A stretch of DNA of 11,566 nt from an uncultured Micrococcales bacterium (GTDB taxonomy: Bacteria; Actinomycetota; Actinomycetes; S36-B12; GCA-2699445), in assembly GCA_903915555.1 (NCBI GenBank), contig CAIWTL010000095.1, forward strand, positions 1 through 11,566. Reading direction: 5' to 3'. Positions 1 to 6,337 of the stretch are shown here, piece after piece. How positions within the stretch are numbered: the first letter of the stretch is position 1; every line of letters begins with the position of its first letter. The position numbers and the translations under genes were made by a program. The notes below the pieces were generated by a model. It searched no databases. It had not been told where the DNA came from and was given only the letters and a program-made list of their open reading frames with translations.

Positions 1-144
1 GGGCAGATCTCACTGGCCTCGTTCGCCTTCGCCGGCGTCGCCGCGTTCACGATGGTGAAGTTGAACGACGCCGGGATCGGGTTCCCGTTCGCACCGATCG
101 TCGCCGTCGCGATCACGTGCGGGCTCGGTGTGGTCGTCGGCATC
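1..144 (+). pseudogene. Branched-chain amino acid ABC transporter permease fragment (LivM/LivH type), interrupted
   Basis: Reading from base 1 in frame 1 gives a hydrophobic stretch that begins GQISLASFAFAGVAAF and continues through a second helix ending near GVVVGI at about base 144. The opening GQ(V/I)SL..(A)F.G(V/I).A pattern is typical of the membrane permeases of branched-chain amino acid (Liv) ABC transporters, which form the inner-membrane channel. The match then stops. Downstream codons in this frame turn into Arg/Gly/His-rich nonsense and reach TGA at 205-207, while the ApbE tail begins in another frame. The 5' end lies outside the window. The family call rests on about 48 residues, so the superfamily is fairly sure and the exact subunit is not. 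It is either a truncated gene or a chimeric contig end. Confidence 0.55.
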
Positions 145-331
145 CGTTCTCGCGGCCGACGCCGCGGCAGCCAACACCGCGGCGACCGCCGCCATCGTGC
201 TGGGTGACGAGGCGCCGACATGGCTCGCCCGGCAGGGCCTGGACGCCCTGCTCAGCGGACCCGACGGCCAACAACTCGTGGGCCGCTGGCCCATCCCCGG
301 CACGGACGACAATCAGGAGGTGGCGGCATGA
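131..331 (+). pseudogene. C-terminal fragment of an ApbE-type FAD:protein FMN transferase
   Basis: The frame ending at TGA 329-331 encodes a tail of about 66 residues with SVLAADAAAANTAATA, then VLG, RQGLDAL and VGRWP. This lines up without gaps with the C-terminus of the complete ApbE encoded at 10424-11350, about 30 of 54 positions being identical. ApbE enzymes attach FMN to a Thr or Ser of exported flavoproteins. The reading frame is closed by TGA at 56-58, and similarity starts only at about base 131-143, so the N-terminal ~80% (SRF, DLGxxAKG and MGGD motifs) is missing. The GTG at 128 is not a credible start. The stop overlaps the next gene's ATG (ATGA), so this was the upstream gene of the redox operon. 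The fragment alone cannot be active. Confidence 0.75.
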
Positions 332-948
332 ACGCCCTGAACAACCCCGAGATCCCCATGACGTGGCTGATGCTGCGGACCACCGGCATCGTCGCCATCG
401 CGCTGCTGACGATCTCCACAGTCGTCGGCATCGTCAGCCCCGTGCTCCGCTCGCCGCGGCGACGACTGGTGGCCATCTCGATCCACGGCACAGCTGCCGC
501 GACCGGCACGCTCCTGCTGCTCGGTCACATCGTGCTGGCGGTCCTGGACTCCTACGTCCACATCTCGCCGTTGGCGACCGTGGTGCCCGGGGTCTCAGCA
601 TGGGAGCCGTTGTGGATCGGCGTGGGTACCGTCTCGTTCGACCTGCTGATCCTGCTGCTGGTGACGACGCTCAACCGGTTCCGGGCCCCCCGGACCTGGA
701 AGGCCGTGCACCTCGTCTCCTACGCACTGCTTCCCCTCGCGTGGGTCCATGCCCTCGCGATCGGCAGCGATGCTGCAGATCTACCGATGCGTGTCACCGC
801 ACTCCTGGGTCTCGCAGCGGTGGCGGGCGCCTTCGTCTTCCGCCAGTCACGTCGACCGACGAGCCCTCCGGCCGAGAACCCCGCGGGCACGCCCGCACCG
901 CTCTCGGCTCCCACCCCCGTCGACGTCAACGTCAAGGAGTACGCATGA
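328..948 (+). CDS. Ferric-reductase-like transmembrane haem b protein
   Basis: This 206-residue polytopic inner-membrane protein probably moves electrons across the membrane through b-type haems. Hydrophobic helices lie near residues 15-38, 46-73, 94-114, 124-145 and 156-172, followed by a Pro/Ala-rich tail. Two helices each carry a His pair: H53 and H67, and H128 and H141. That 13-14 residue spacing in two helices is the usual bis-His arrangement for two stacked haems in ferric-reductase/YedZ-like domains. The ATG at 328 was chosen because AGGAGG at 315-320 lies 7 nt upstream and it overlaps the preceding ApbE stop. The longer upstream reading is Arg/Pro-rich out-of-frame translation. The next ATG overlaps this stop. 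There is no cytoplasmic FAD/NAD(P)H domain, so reducing power must come from partners, plausibly the next two gene products. Confidence 0.8.
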   Translation: MNALNNPEIPMTWLMLRTTGIVAIALLTISTVVGIVSPVLRSPRRRLVAISIHGTAAATGTLLLLGHIVLAVLDSYVHISPLATVVPGVSAWEPLWIGVGTVSFDLLILLLVTTLNRFRAPRTWKAVHLVSYALLPLAWVHALAIGSDAADLPMRVTALLGLAAVAGAFVFRQSRRPTSPPAENPAGTPAPLSAPTPVDVNVKEYA

Positions 949-2195
949 CCACCGCGACCACCCGGAACACGCTGCCGACGGACCATGTCCCCGGGCTCCC
1001 CGGACTACCGGTCGCCGGACTTCCCGCCGCTCCGCGTCCGGATATCCTGCGCTATACCGAGGGTCCGCTGTTCGCCGGTGTGACCCGCGACGGGGACCGG
1101 ATCGACCTGGCGCGACACCGGGCGCTGTGGGGAGAACTGCCCACGTCCGATCTCGACGGCCTCGCCGGATACGCCGACGCGGCGGGACTGCGCGGAGCCG
1201 GTGGCGCCGGATTCCCGACCGCCCGGAAGCTGCGCAGCATGCAGGGGCGGCGGGTCACCCAGGTGATCATCAACGGGAACGAGGGGGAGGAGACCAGCGC
1301 GAAGGACGGCCAGCTCCTACGACACGTGCCCCATCAGGTGCTCGACGGAGCCGCGCTCGTGGCCCACGCCACCGGAACCCGCCGCGTCGTCGTCCGGCTG
1401 GCGCACGACAGACCCGACGTGGTGTCCGCCGTGCGCCAGGCCCTGTCCGAGCGTTCGGACAGGGGGATCTCCTGGAAACTCTCGGTCGACGAGCACCGCT
1501 TCGTCAGCGGCGAGGCGAACGCGGTGATCCGCGGGGTCTCCGGTGGCGACGCACTGCCGCATGATCTGGGCCGACCCCCATCCGATCCGCGGCCGCGCCT
1601 CGGGAAGAAGGGCTCGGTCTTCCTCAGCAACGTGGAGACCTTCGCCCGCCTGTCGCTGGCGACCCGCGGAGTCCGCCCGACGAGCGCGCTGATCACCCTG
1701 TCGGGGGCAGTCGCATCGCCCGGGGTCTACGAGGTGCCGACCAGTTGGACAGCTGCACAGGTCGTGGCCCGCGCCGGTCTGCTCACCGACCCCGATCTGG
1801 TCATCACCGGCGGCTGGCACGGCCGATGGGTGCCCTGGGCACGCCTGGCCGCCTGCCCGCTCGGGTGGGACGCCTTCGAGGCGGTCGGCGCGCGCTGGGG
1901 TGCCGGTGTCCTCGTGGTCCTTCCCCCGGGGATCCCGCCGCGGCAGGTCCTGACCGCCATCGCGAACCGACTGGCCGGTGAGTCGGCGGGCCAGTGCGGC
2001 CCGTGTGTGCTCGGCCTGCCCGCCCTCGCCAGAGAACTGGCCCGCGGCGGTTCGGGCGAGTCCGTGGCCACCGAGATCGACGGCCGCGGACTGTGCGCCC
2101 ACCCCACGGCGACGGTCGCCGCGGTGCGCTCCGCGCTGACGGTCCTGGGTGATGCCCCGTCATCGGATCGGACCACGGGAAGGGGTCGGGCATGA
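945..2195 (+). CDS. NuoF-like FMN/NADH-binding and SLBB-domain oxidoreductase subunit
   Basis: This 416-residue soluble protein resembles the NADH-binding subunit F of complex I and related diaphorase subunits. GLRGAGGAGFPTARKL (81-96) and GNEGEETSAKD (111-121) match the FMN-binding core. SGEANAV (188-194) replaces the usual CGEETAL loop, and SNVET (228-232) is the conserved family motif. An SLBB beta-grasp domain spans about 246-305. A C-terminal iron-sulphur-like segment has ESAGQCGPC (346-354) and GLC (382-384). Only three of the four N3-type cluster cysteines remain (C351, C354, C384), with Ala348 at the first position. The ATG at 945 follows AAGGAG (934-939) and overlaps the previous stop; the next gene's ATG overlaps this stop. 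The likely role is feeding electrons from a nicotinamide or other cytoplasmic donor to the neighbouring ferredoxin and haem protein. NADH use is inferred, not shown. Confidence 0.8.
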   Translation: MTTATTRNTLPTDHVPGLPGLPVAGLPAAPRPDILRYTEGPLFAGVTRDGDRIDLARHRALWGELPTSDLDGLAGYADAAGLRGAGGAGFPTARKLRSMQGRRVTQVIINGNEGEETSAKDGQLLRHVPHQVLDGAALVAHATGTRRVVVRLAHDRPDVVSAVRQALSERSDRGISWKLSVDEHRFVSGEANAVIRGVSGGDALPHDLGRPPSDPRPRLGKKGSVFLSNVETFARLSLATRGVRPTSALITLSGAVASPGVYEVPTSWTAAQVVARAGLLTDPDLVITGGWHGRWVPWARLAACPLGWDAFEAVGARWGAGVLVVLPPGIPPRQVLTAIANRLAGESAGQCGPCVLGLPALARELARGGSGESVATEIDGRGLCAHPTATVAAVRSALTVLGDAPSSDRTTGRGRA

Positions 2196-2401
2196 GCGCG
2201 ACACTGACCATCGACTGGAGCCGGTGCAAGGGCCACGGCGTCTGCCTGGCTGCTTTCGGCGAACGACTGACCCCGGACCGCTGGGGATACCCCCAGGGCA
2301 TCCCCACCGCGGGCGCGTCACTGGACGACAAGGAGATCACTGCCGCCCGCACCGCAGTGACCACATGCCCCGCGGCTGCGCTCGGGCTGCGAATAGAGTG
2401 A
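2192..2401 (+). CDS. Small 3Fe-4S-type ferredoxin
   Basis: This 69-residue acidic protein is a single-cluster ferredoxin of the actinobacterial 3Fe-4S type. The ligand pattern is C12-x2-H15-x2-C18, then C59-Pro60. His sits where 4Fe-4S ferredoxins have the second cysteine. Related proteins often partner cytochromes P450, but no P450 gene is present here. Instead it lies between a NuoF-like flavoprotein and a two-component system, and its ATG overlaps the flavoprotein stop (ATGA). The most economical role is a one-electron carrier between the NuoF-like protein and the haem b membrane protein of the same operon. AAGGGG about 6 nt upstream can serve as ribosome binding site. The length is normal for the family. 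The ferredoxin identity is firm; the partner is inferred. Confidence 0.88.
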   Translation: MSATLTIDWSRCKGHGVCLAAFGERLTPDRWGYPQGIPTAGASLDDKEITAARTAVTTCPAAALGLRIE

Positions 2402-2405
2402 CCCC

Positions 2406-3107
2406 GTGGCACATGTCCTGGTGATCGAGGATGACCCGGGGATCCGTGGGGCCGTCATCCGCGCCCTGACCGCCCGGGGACATGCGGTGGACTCCTCCAC
2501 CAACGGCCTCGACGGGTTGCAGACCATTCTCACCGGGGACCCCGATGTCGTCATCCTCGACCTCGGGTTGCCCGACGTCCCCGGGGAGCGACTGCTCGGG
2601 ATGATCCGTGCGGTCTCGCAGGTCCCCATCATCGTCGCAACCGCCCGCGACGATGAGGGGCTCATCGTGAAACTGCTGGACGCCGGGGCCGACGACTACC
2701 TGGTGAAGCCCTACTCCCCCGAGCAGCTCGAGGCACGGCTCCGGGCGGTCCTCCGGCGTGCGGGGGCCACCGCCGAGGCCGCTCCCCAGCCGGCATTGCG
2801 GGTCGGGGGGCTCGAGGTGGATCCCTCGCGCCGGACTGCTGTCGTGGACGGGACACCGCTGGATCTCACGAGGCTCGAGTTCGACGTCCTGGCCTATCTC
2901 GCCGCCAACCCGGGGCGTGTCGTGAGCCGCAAGGAACTGCTGCGTGAGGTCTGGCAGCGCACCGACTCCGCCCGGACCGTCGACGTCCACCTGTCATGGC
3001 TGCGCCGCAAACTCGGCGACGACCTCGAGGATCCGCGCTTCGTGCACGTCCACCGCGGAGTCGGGGTCCTGCTCGAGGACCGGGACTCCCCGGACGAGAA
3101 GGGCTGA
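2406..3107 (+). CDS. OmpR/PhoB-family two-component response regulator
   Basis: This 233-residue protein has an N-terminal receiver domain (about 1-118) with the acidic pocket E8-D9-D10, phospho-acceptor D52 (LDLGLPD), switch residue T79 and conserved K101 (VKPY). A winged-helix DNA-binding domain follows (about 130-226). Its recognition-helix region, RTVDVHLSWLRRKLG at about 190-204, is typical of OmpR/PhoB regulators, which bind direct-repeat DNA as head-to-tail dimers. The GTG at 2406 is the only start that gives the full first strand (AHVLVIEDD). It lies 4 nt after the ferredoxin stop with no strong Shine-Dalgarno, suggesting translational coupling. The stop overlaps the kinase ATG (TGATG). 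Being in the operon, it probably regulates the redox genes or senses their state; its target sites are unknown. Confidence 0.93.
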   Translation: MAHVLVIEDDPGIRGAVIRALTARGHAVDSSTNGLDGLQTILTGDPDVVILDLGLPDVPGERLLGMIRAVSQVPIIVATARDDEGLIVKLLDAGADDYLVKPYSPEQLEARLRAVLRRAGATAEAAPQPALRVGGLEVDPSRRTAVVDGTPLDLTRLEFDVLAYLAANPGRVVSRKELLREVWQRTDSARTVDVHLSWLRRKLGDDLEDPRFVHVHRGVGVLLEDRDSPDEKG

Positions 3108-4396
3108 TGTACCGCCGGCTCGTGACGTTCAGCCTGTCGGTTGTTTTCGTCGCGCTCGTGGCACTCGTCATCCCCCTCGGGCTCGCCGTCCGCGATCTCG
3201 TGCGCGCCGAGGAGATCAGCCACGCAGCCGACCACGCCCGGGCGACCGCGAACTCCTGGGAGAAGGCCTGGCAGAAGGCCCGCGCCGCGTCGCCGAACGA
3301 CGACCGGGTCGCCACGCCGGATGTGCGGATCCCGCCCGGGGAGGGCGAGGTGACGCTCCTGCCGCCGGGCCGTCAGCCGATCGGCGCGCCGGTGGACCCC
3401 CGGTCCACCCGCGCCGTGGAGGCGGCGAAGAAGGGTCAGTCGGCCAACGACGATGTCGGGGACATGGCGTTCTCGACGGCGCCGGTGATTCTCGACGACA
3501 AGACCGGTGTCGTCCTGGTGACCCTCGATGCCGCCGAGTTGCGGGAAGGCCTGGCGGGTCGGCTCCTGGTGCTCGCCGCGGTGTCCGTGGCGCTCCTCGG
3601 CTTCTCGGCCATCGCGGCATGGCTCCTGGCGAGACGCACCGCCCGCCCCATCAGCGAACTGGCCGCGACCGCCGACACCATGGCCGACGGCGACCTCAGC
3701 GCGCGGGCCGAGGGATCCGACATCAAAGAGGTCCAGGACGTCTCCACCGCACTCAACCGGCTGGCGGCGCGGGTCGAGGAACTGCTCGACGACGAACGTG
3801 CCACCGCCGCCGAACTGGCGCATCAGCTGCGCACCCCGCTGACGGTTCTCAGCGTGGACATCGACGGCGTGGCCGATCCCGAGGTCCGGGGGCGCCTCGA
3901 GGAGGACGTGCTGGCACTGCAGCGCCAGACCGACGAGATCATCACCGCTGCCCGCCGCTCGCAGCGCGAAGGCCTGCGGGCCGGGTGCGATGCCTCGAAG
4001 GTCGTCGCGGAGCGAACCGCGTTCTGGGGCGTCCTGGCCGAGGACCAGGGTCGACCCGCTGCCATCACGGTGGCGCCCGGGCCGCTGTGGGTGCGGCTCA
4101 CCGAGGACGACCTGGCCACCCTCCTGGACATCCTTCTGCAGAACGTTTTCCTGCACTCCCCGGAGGGCACGGCGTACGAGGTGTCGCTCGGCGAGGGCCG
4201 CCCGGCCGGGGCGGTCCTCATGGTCCGCGACTACGGCGACGGGTTCCGCGACGGCAACACCGAACAACGGACCGGGACCACCGGCCTCGGGCTGTCCATC
4301 GCCGAACGACTGGCGGTCGCCTCGGGTGGGGGCCTCGAGCGCAGCAACGACCACGGCGCCGTCGTCGTCGTGACCCTCGGCCCGCCGCGGGAGTGA
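3107..4396 (+). CDS. Membrane sensor histidine kinase partner of the response regulator
   Basis: This 429-residue sensor kinase begins with TM1 (about 7-28), then an extracytoplasmic sensor segment of about 120 residues with no recognised ligand fold, then TM2 (about 152-175). A HAMP linker (about 176-228) starts at the RPISELAATAD segment. The dimerisation/phospho-acceptor helix has the H-box AHQLRTPL with H239. The ATPase domain shows the N-box (N346 in LLQNVFLHS), G1 box RDYGDGF (374-380) and G2 box GTTGLGLS (390-397). All catalytic motifs look intact. The ATG at 3107 overlaps the regulator stop by one base and gives a proper N-terminal membrane anchor, whereas the longer upstream reading is Arg-rich out-of-frame sequence. 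It should phosphorylate the regulator at D52. The signal is unknown; redox or cell-envelope state would fit the neighbours. Confidence 0.92.
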   Translation: MYRRLVTFSLSVVFVALVALVIPLGLAVRDLVRAEEISHAADHARATANSWEKAWQKARAASPNDDRVATPDVRIPPGEGEVTLLPPGRQPIGAPVDPRSTRAVEAAKKGQSANDDVGDMAFSTAPVILDDKTGVVLVTLDAAELREGLAGRLLVLAAVSVALLGFSAIAAWLLARRTARPISELAATADTMADGDLSARAEGSDIKEVQDVSTALNRLAARVEELLDDERATAAELAHQLRTPLTVLSVDIDGVADPEVRGRLEEDVLALQRQTDEIITAARRSQREGLRAGCDASKVVAERTAFWGVLAEDQGRPAAITVAPGPLWVRLTEDDLATLLDILLQNVFLHSPEGTAYEVSLGEGRPAGAVLMVRDYGDGFRDGNTEQRTGTTGLGLSIAERLAVASGGGLERSNDHGAVVVVTLGPPRE

Positions 4397-4420
4397 CCCA
4401 GCCCGGCCGGCGGGAGGACG

Positions 4421-4439
4421 GCACATCGACACGATGTGC
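4421..4439. promoter_or_regulatory. Perfect inverted repeat, candidate operator
   Basis: GCACATCG and CGATGTGC are exact reverse complements separated by ACA. The right arm sits 17-18 bases upstream of the TAGCCT -10 box at 4457-4462, where a -35 element would be, so a dimeric regulator bound here would interfere with or replace the -35 contact. There is no T-tract, which argues against an intrinsic terminator for the kinase gene. Confidence 0.5.
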
Positions 4440-4456
4440 ACTTCACCGATCCGCAG

Positions 4457-4485
4457 TAGCCTGGCGGGACACAGGCGTACGGAGG
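4457..4485 (+). promoter_or_regulatory. Candidate -10 box (TAGCCT) and ribosome binding site for the MBL-fold gene
   Basis: TAGCCT at 4457-4462 fits the actinobacterial TANNNT -10 pattern. A strong Shine-Dalgarno GGAGG lies at 4481-4485, 4 nt before the ATG at 4490. Together they suggest transcription starting around 4470 with a short leader. No convincing -35 hexamer is seen; that position is occupied by the inverted repeat at 4421-4439. Confidence 0.5.
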
Positions 4486-4489
4486 TTTC

Positions 4490-5629
4490 ATGGAGACGAT
4501 CGACATCTTCGCGGAATCCGACCGGCAGACCCTGCCGGGACGCCAACTCGCCGCCATCCGGGAAGCCGCTCCCGCCTTCCACGACTGGTTCTCCGCCACG
4601 GGCAGGGTCCGCGCCGTGCGCACCCTCGACCTGGTGGGATTGCCCTACCCGACCGAGTACGCCCTGTTCCGGGCCCACTCCCAGATCGCCTCACCCTTCG
4701 TCCGCATCACCAACCGTTTCCTCGTCGTCCAGTTCGAGGATCACGACGGCATCCTGCGCACGATGCTGGTCGGGCCGACCGATGTGGATCTCGCCGGCAA
4801 CACCGCCTACTTCGAGGCGTTGGGCGCGCGCCTGCCCGGCGCGGTCCAGTCGGTGGCGGTGAAGCGCTACCGGACGGTCCCGGAACACCTCGCCGAGATC
4901 GGCCTGTCCCCCGCTGACATCGACTACGTCACCTTCGATCATCTGCACACGCAGGACATCCGGCGCTGGTTCGGGACGACAGAGCCGCAGCCGGACCTCG
5001 CCGCCAAGGGGATGGCCGACCGGAACGAGCCCGTCGAGCCCTTCTTCCCCAACGCCGAACTGCTCATCATGCGCCGCGAATGGGAACAGTTCCCCGGCGA
5101 GCATCCCCTGCAGCGACGCTGGTTCCAGGGGCGCACCTACCCCGCCGTCCGCACCGACCGCATCCGGCTCCTCGACGACGACGTGCTGCTGGGGCCCGGT
5201 GTGGCGCTGGTGAACACGCCGGGGCACACAGTGGGCAACCACTCCATCGTGCTGAACACCTCCGCCGGTGTGTTCACCTCGTCGGAGAACGGCATGATGC
5301 CCGAGGCCTACGCGCCGGAGGCCTCGGCGATCCCCGGGCTGCGCGGGTACGCCGAAGAGACGGGTTTCGAGGTCGTGCTCAACTCCAACACCCCCGAGTC
5401 CAGCGGGGTGCAATACAACTCGATGATCAAGGAGAAGTTGATCGCCGGGCGTGGTGGCGCCGCAGGGGAGACCGTCCAGCACTTCTGCTCCTCGGAGATG
5501 TCGTCGTGGTGGTTCTCCCAGCGGACCGGGCCCGGTGAGATCTTCGAGGAGATCACCGATGGTGTCTTGGACGTCAACCCTCGCGCGCAGCGGTCCCCCA
5601 CCCGCACGAGGACGCGGGCCTCGGCCTGA
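4490..5629 (+). CDS. Metallo-beta-lactamase-fold hydrolase with non-canonical metal motif
   Basis: This 379-residue protein has no signal peptide or membrane segment and is presumably cytoplasmic. The MBL fold is recognisable from DYVTFDHLHTQD (145-156), where H151 and H153 fill the HxH positions, and from NTPGHTVGNHS (242-252), where H246 is the third metal-type His. The canonical HxHxDH is not met: the residues after HLH are T-Q-D, putting the Asp one position late and losing the following His. The usual Asp after the third His appears as SSEN (264-267). An ordered C-terminal part holds NTPESSG (300-306) and HFCSSEMSSWWF (331-342). The substrate cannot be named; lactonase- or esterase-like activity is possible. 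A strong Shine-Dalgarno sets the start. The stop is 5 nt before the next gene, so the two are probably co-transcribed. Confidence 0.78.
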   Translation: METIDIFAESDRQTLPGRQLAAIREAAPAFHDWFSATGRVRAVRTLDLVGLPYPTEYALFRAHSQIASPFVRITNRFLVVQFEDHDGILRTMLVGPTDVDLAGNTAYFEALGARLPGAVQSVAVKRYRTVPEHLAEIGLSPADIDYVTFDHLHTQDIRRWFGTTEPQPDLAAKGMADRNEPVEPFFPNAELLIMRREWEQFPGEHPLQRRWFQGRTYPAVRTDRIRLLDDDVLLGPGVALVNTPGHTVGNHSIVLNTSAGVFTSSENGMMPEAYAPEASAIPGLRGYAEETGFEVVLNSNTPESSGVQYNSMIKEKLIAGRGGAAGETVQHFCSSEMSSWWFSQRTGPGEIFEEITDGVLDVNPRAQRSPTRTRTRASA

Positions 5630-5634
5630 CCACG

Positions 5635-6333
5635 ATGTCCACCGCCGTCGCCGAGTCCCCCGACGTCCGGGCCTCCGACGGCGCCCGACCGCGCAACTGG
5701 CTCGTCTTCCACGCGGTGTTCGCAGTGGTCGCGGCAGCGGGGCTGCTCCTTCCGATGGGTGCCTTGGGCTCACGGGTCCTGATCCTCGTCCTCGCCTACA
5801 GCGTCGGCATCGCCGTCATGGCCGTGCGCACCCACGATCGCGTCCTGTGGTCCATGTGGGCGACGCTCGCACCGATGAGCCTGCTCATGATCTTCCCGGA
5901 CTGGTTCCTCTCCGCAGTCCTCGACACGATCGAGTTCCCCGACACGGGCTCCCCCTTCATCGGGACGATGCCGATCTTCATGGCGTTCATGTGGACTGTC
6001 GCCCTGCTCCCCGTCATGCTCCTGGGCTGGTGGGTCGAGAGCCGGCACGGAGCGTCGGCCGGCATCTCCGTGGCGGTGGTTGCAGGGCTGGCGCTGTTCA
6101 CCGCCGCCGAGTACGCCGCCCCGCTCATCCCGCTCTGGTACCCCGAGAACGTCGTCACCGTCGCGGGCGTCGCGCTGTACGTGCTGCTCCCCGAGGCGGT
6201 GCTCACCGCCGCGACCTATCTGCTGGTCCGCGGCGCGCTATTCCGACCGGTGTGGGCGACGATGTGCGGGGTGGTGGGAATCCCTTTCATGTACCTCGGG
6301 ATGCTGAGCACCGGTTACCAGTTCATCGGGTGA
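5635..6333 (+). CDS. Polytopic membrane protein of unknown function (possibly DUF6989-like)
   Basis: This 232-residue protein has about six to seven hydrophobic segments, near 22-42, 46-64, 74-92, 113-133, 143-163, 174-198 and 205-226, so it is an integral membrane protein. The conserved-looking loop PDWFLSAVLDTIEFPDTGSP (88-107) and a WYPEN motif (168-172) are its most distinctive features. I believe the first resembles a domain of unknown function (DUF6989-like), but this is recall, not a search result. It starts 5 nt after the MBL-fold gene with no clear Shine-Dalgarno, so translation probably depends on the upstream gene. That pairing suggests a shared task, perhaps lipid or small-hydrophobe metabolism, though the sequence does not show one. 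The gene ends 4 bases from the convergent gene on the other strand. Confidence 0.7.
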   Translation: MSTAVAESPDVRASDGARPRNWLVFHAVFAVVAAAGLLLPMGALGSRVLILVLAYSVGIAVMAVRTHDRVLWSMWATLAPMSLLMIFPDWFLSAVLDTIEFPDTGSPFIGTMPIFMAFMWTVALLPVMLLGWWVESRHGASAGISVAVVAGLALFTAAEYAAPLIPLWYPENVVTVAGVALYVLLPEAVLTAATYLLVRGALFRPVWATMCGVVGIPFMYLGMLSTGYQFIG

Positions 6334-6337
6334 GGTG

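Noticed and set aside
117..944. Long N-terminal extension of the NuoF-like reading frame
   Set aside because: The extra 276 residues are Arg/Pro/His-rich and overlap the ferric-reductase-like gene in another frame. ATG 945 has a good Shine-Dalgarno and the family core begins soon after it.
4401..4415. Short GC hairpin (CCCG...CGGG) after the kinase stop as a terminator
   Set aside because: It has only four pairs, no T-tract and weak symmetry; the inverted repeat at 4421-4439 is far stronger.
2894..4678. 594-residue open frame on the minus strand
   Set aside because: It lies antisense to the kinase gene, has Gly/Arg/His-rich low-complexity composition and no recognisable domain. It is a by-product of high GC.
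2944..4917. 657-residue open frame on the plus strand
   Set aside because: It is an Arg/Pro-rich frame crossing the regulator, kinase and MBL-fold genes, all of which have clear motifs in their own frames.
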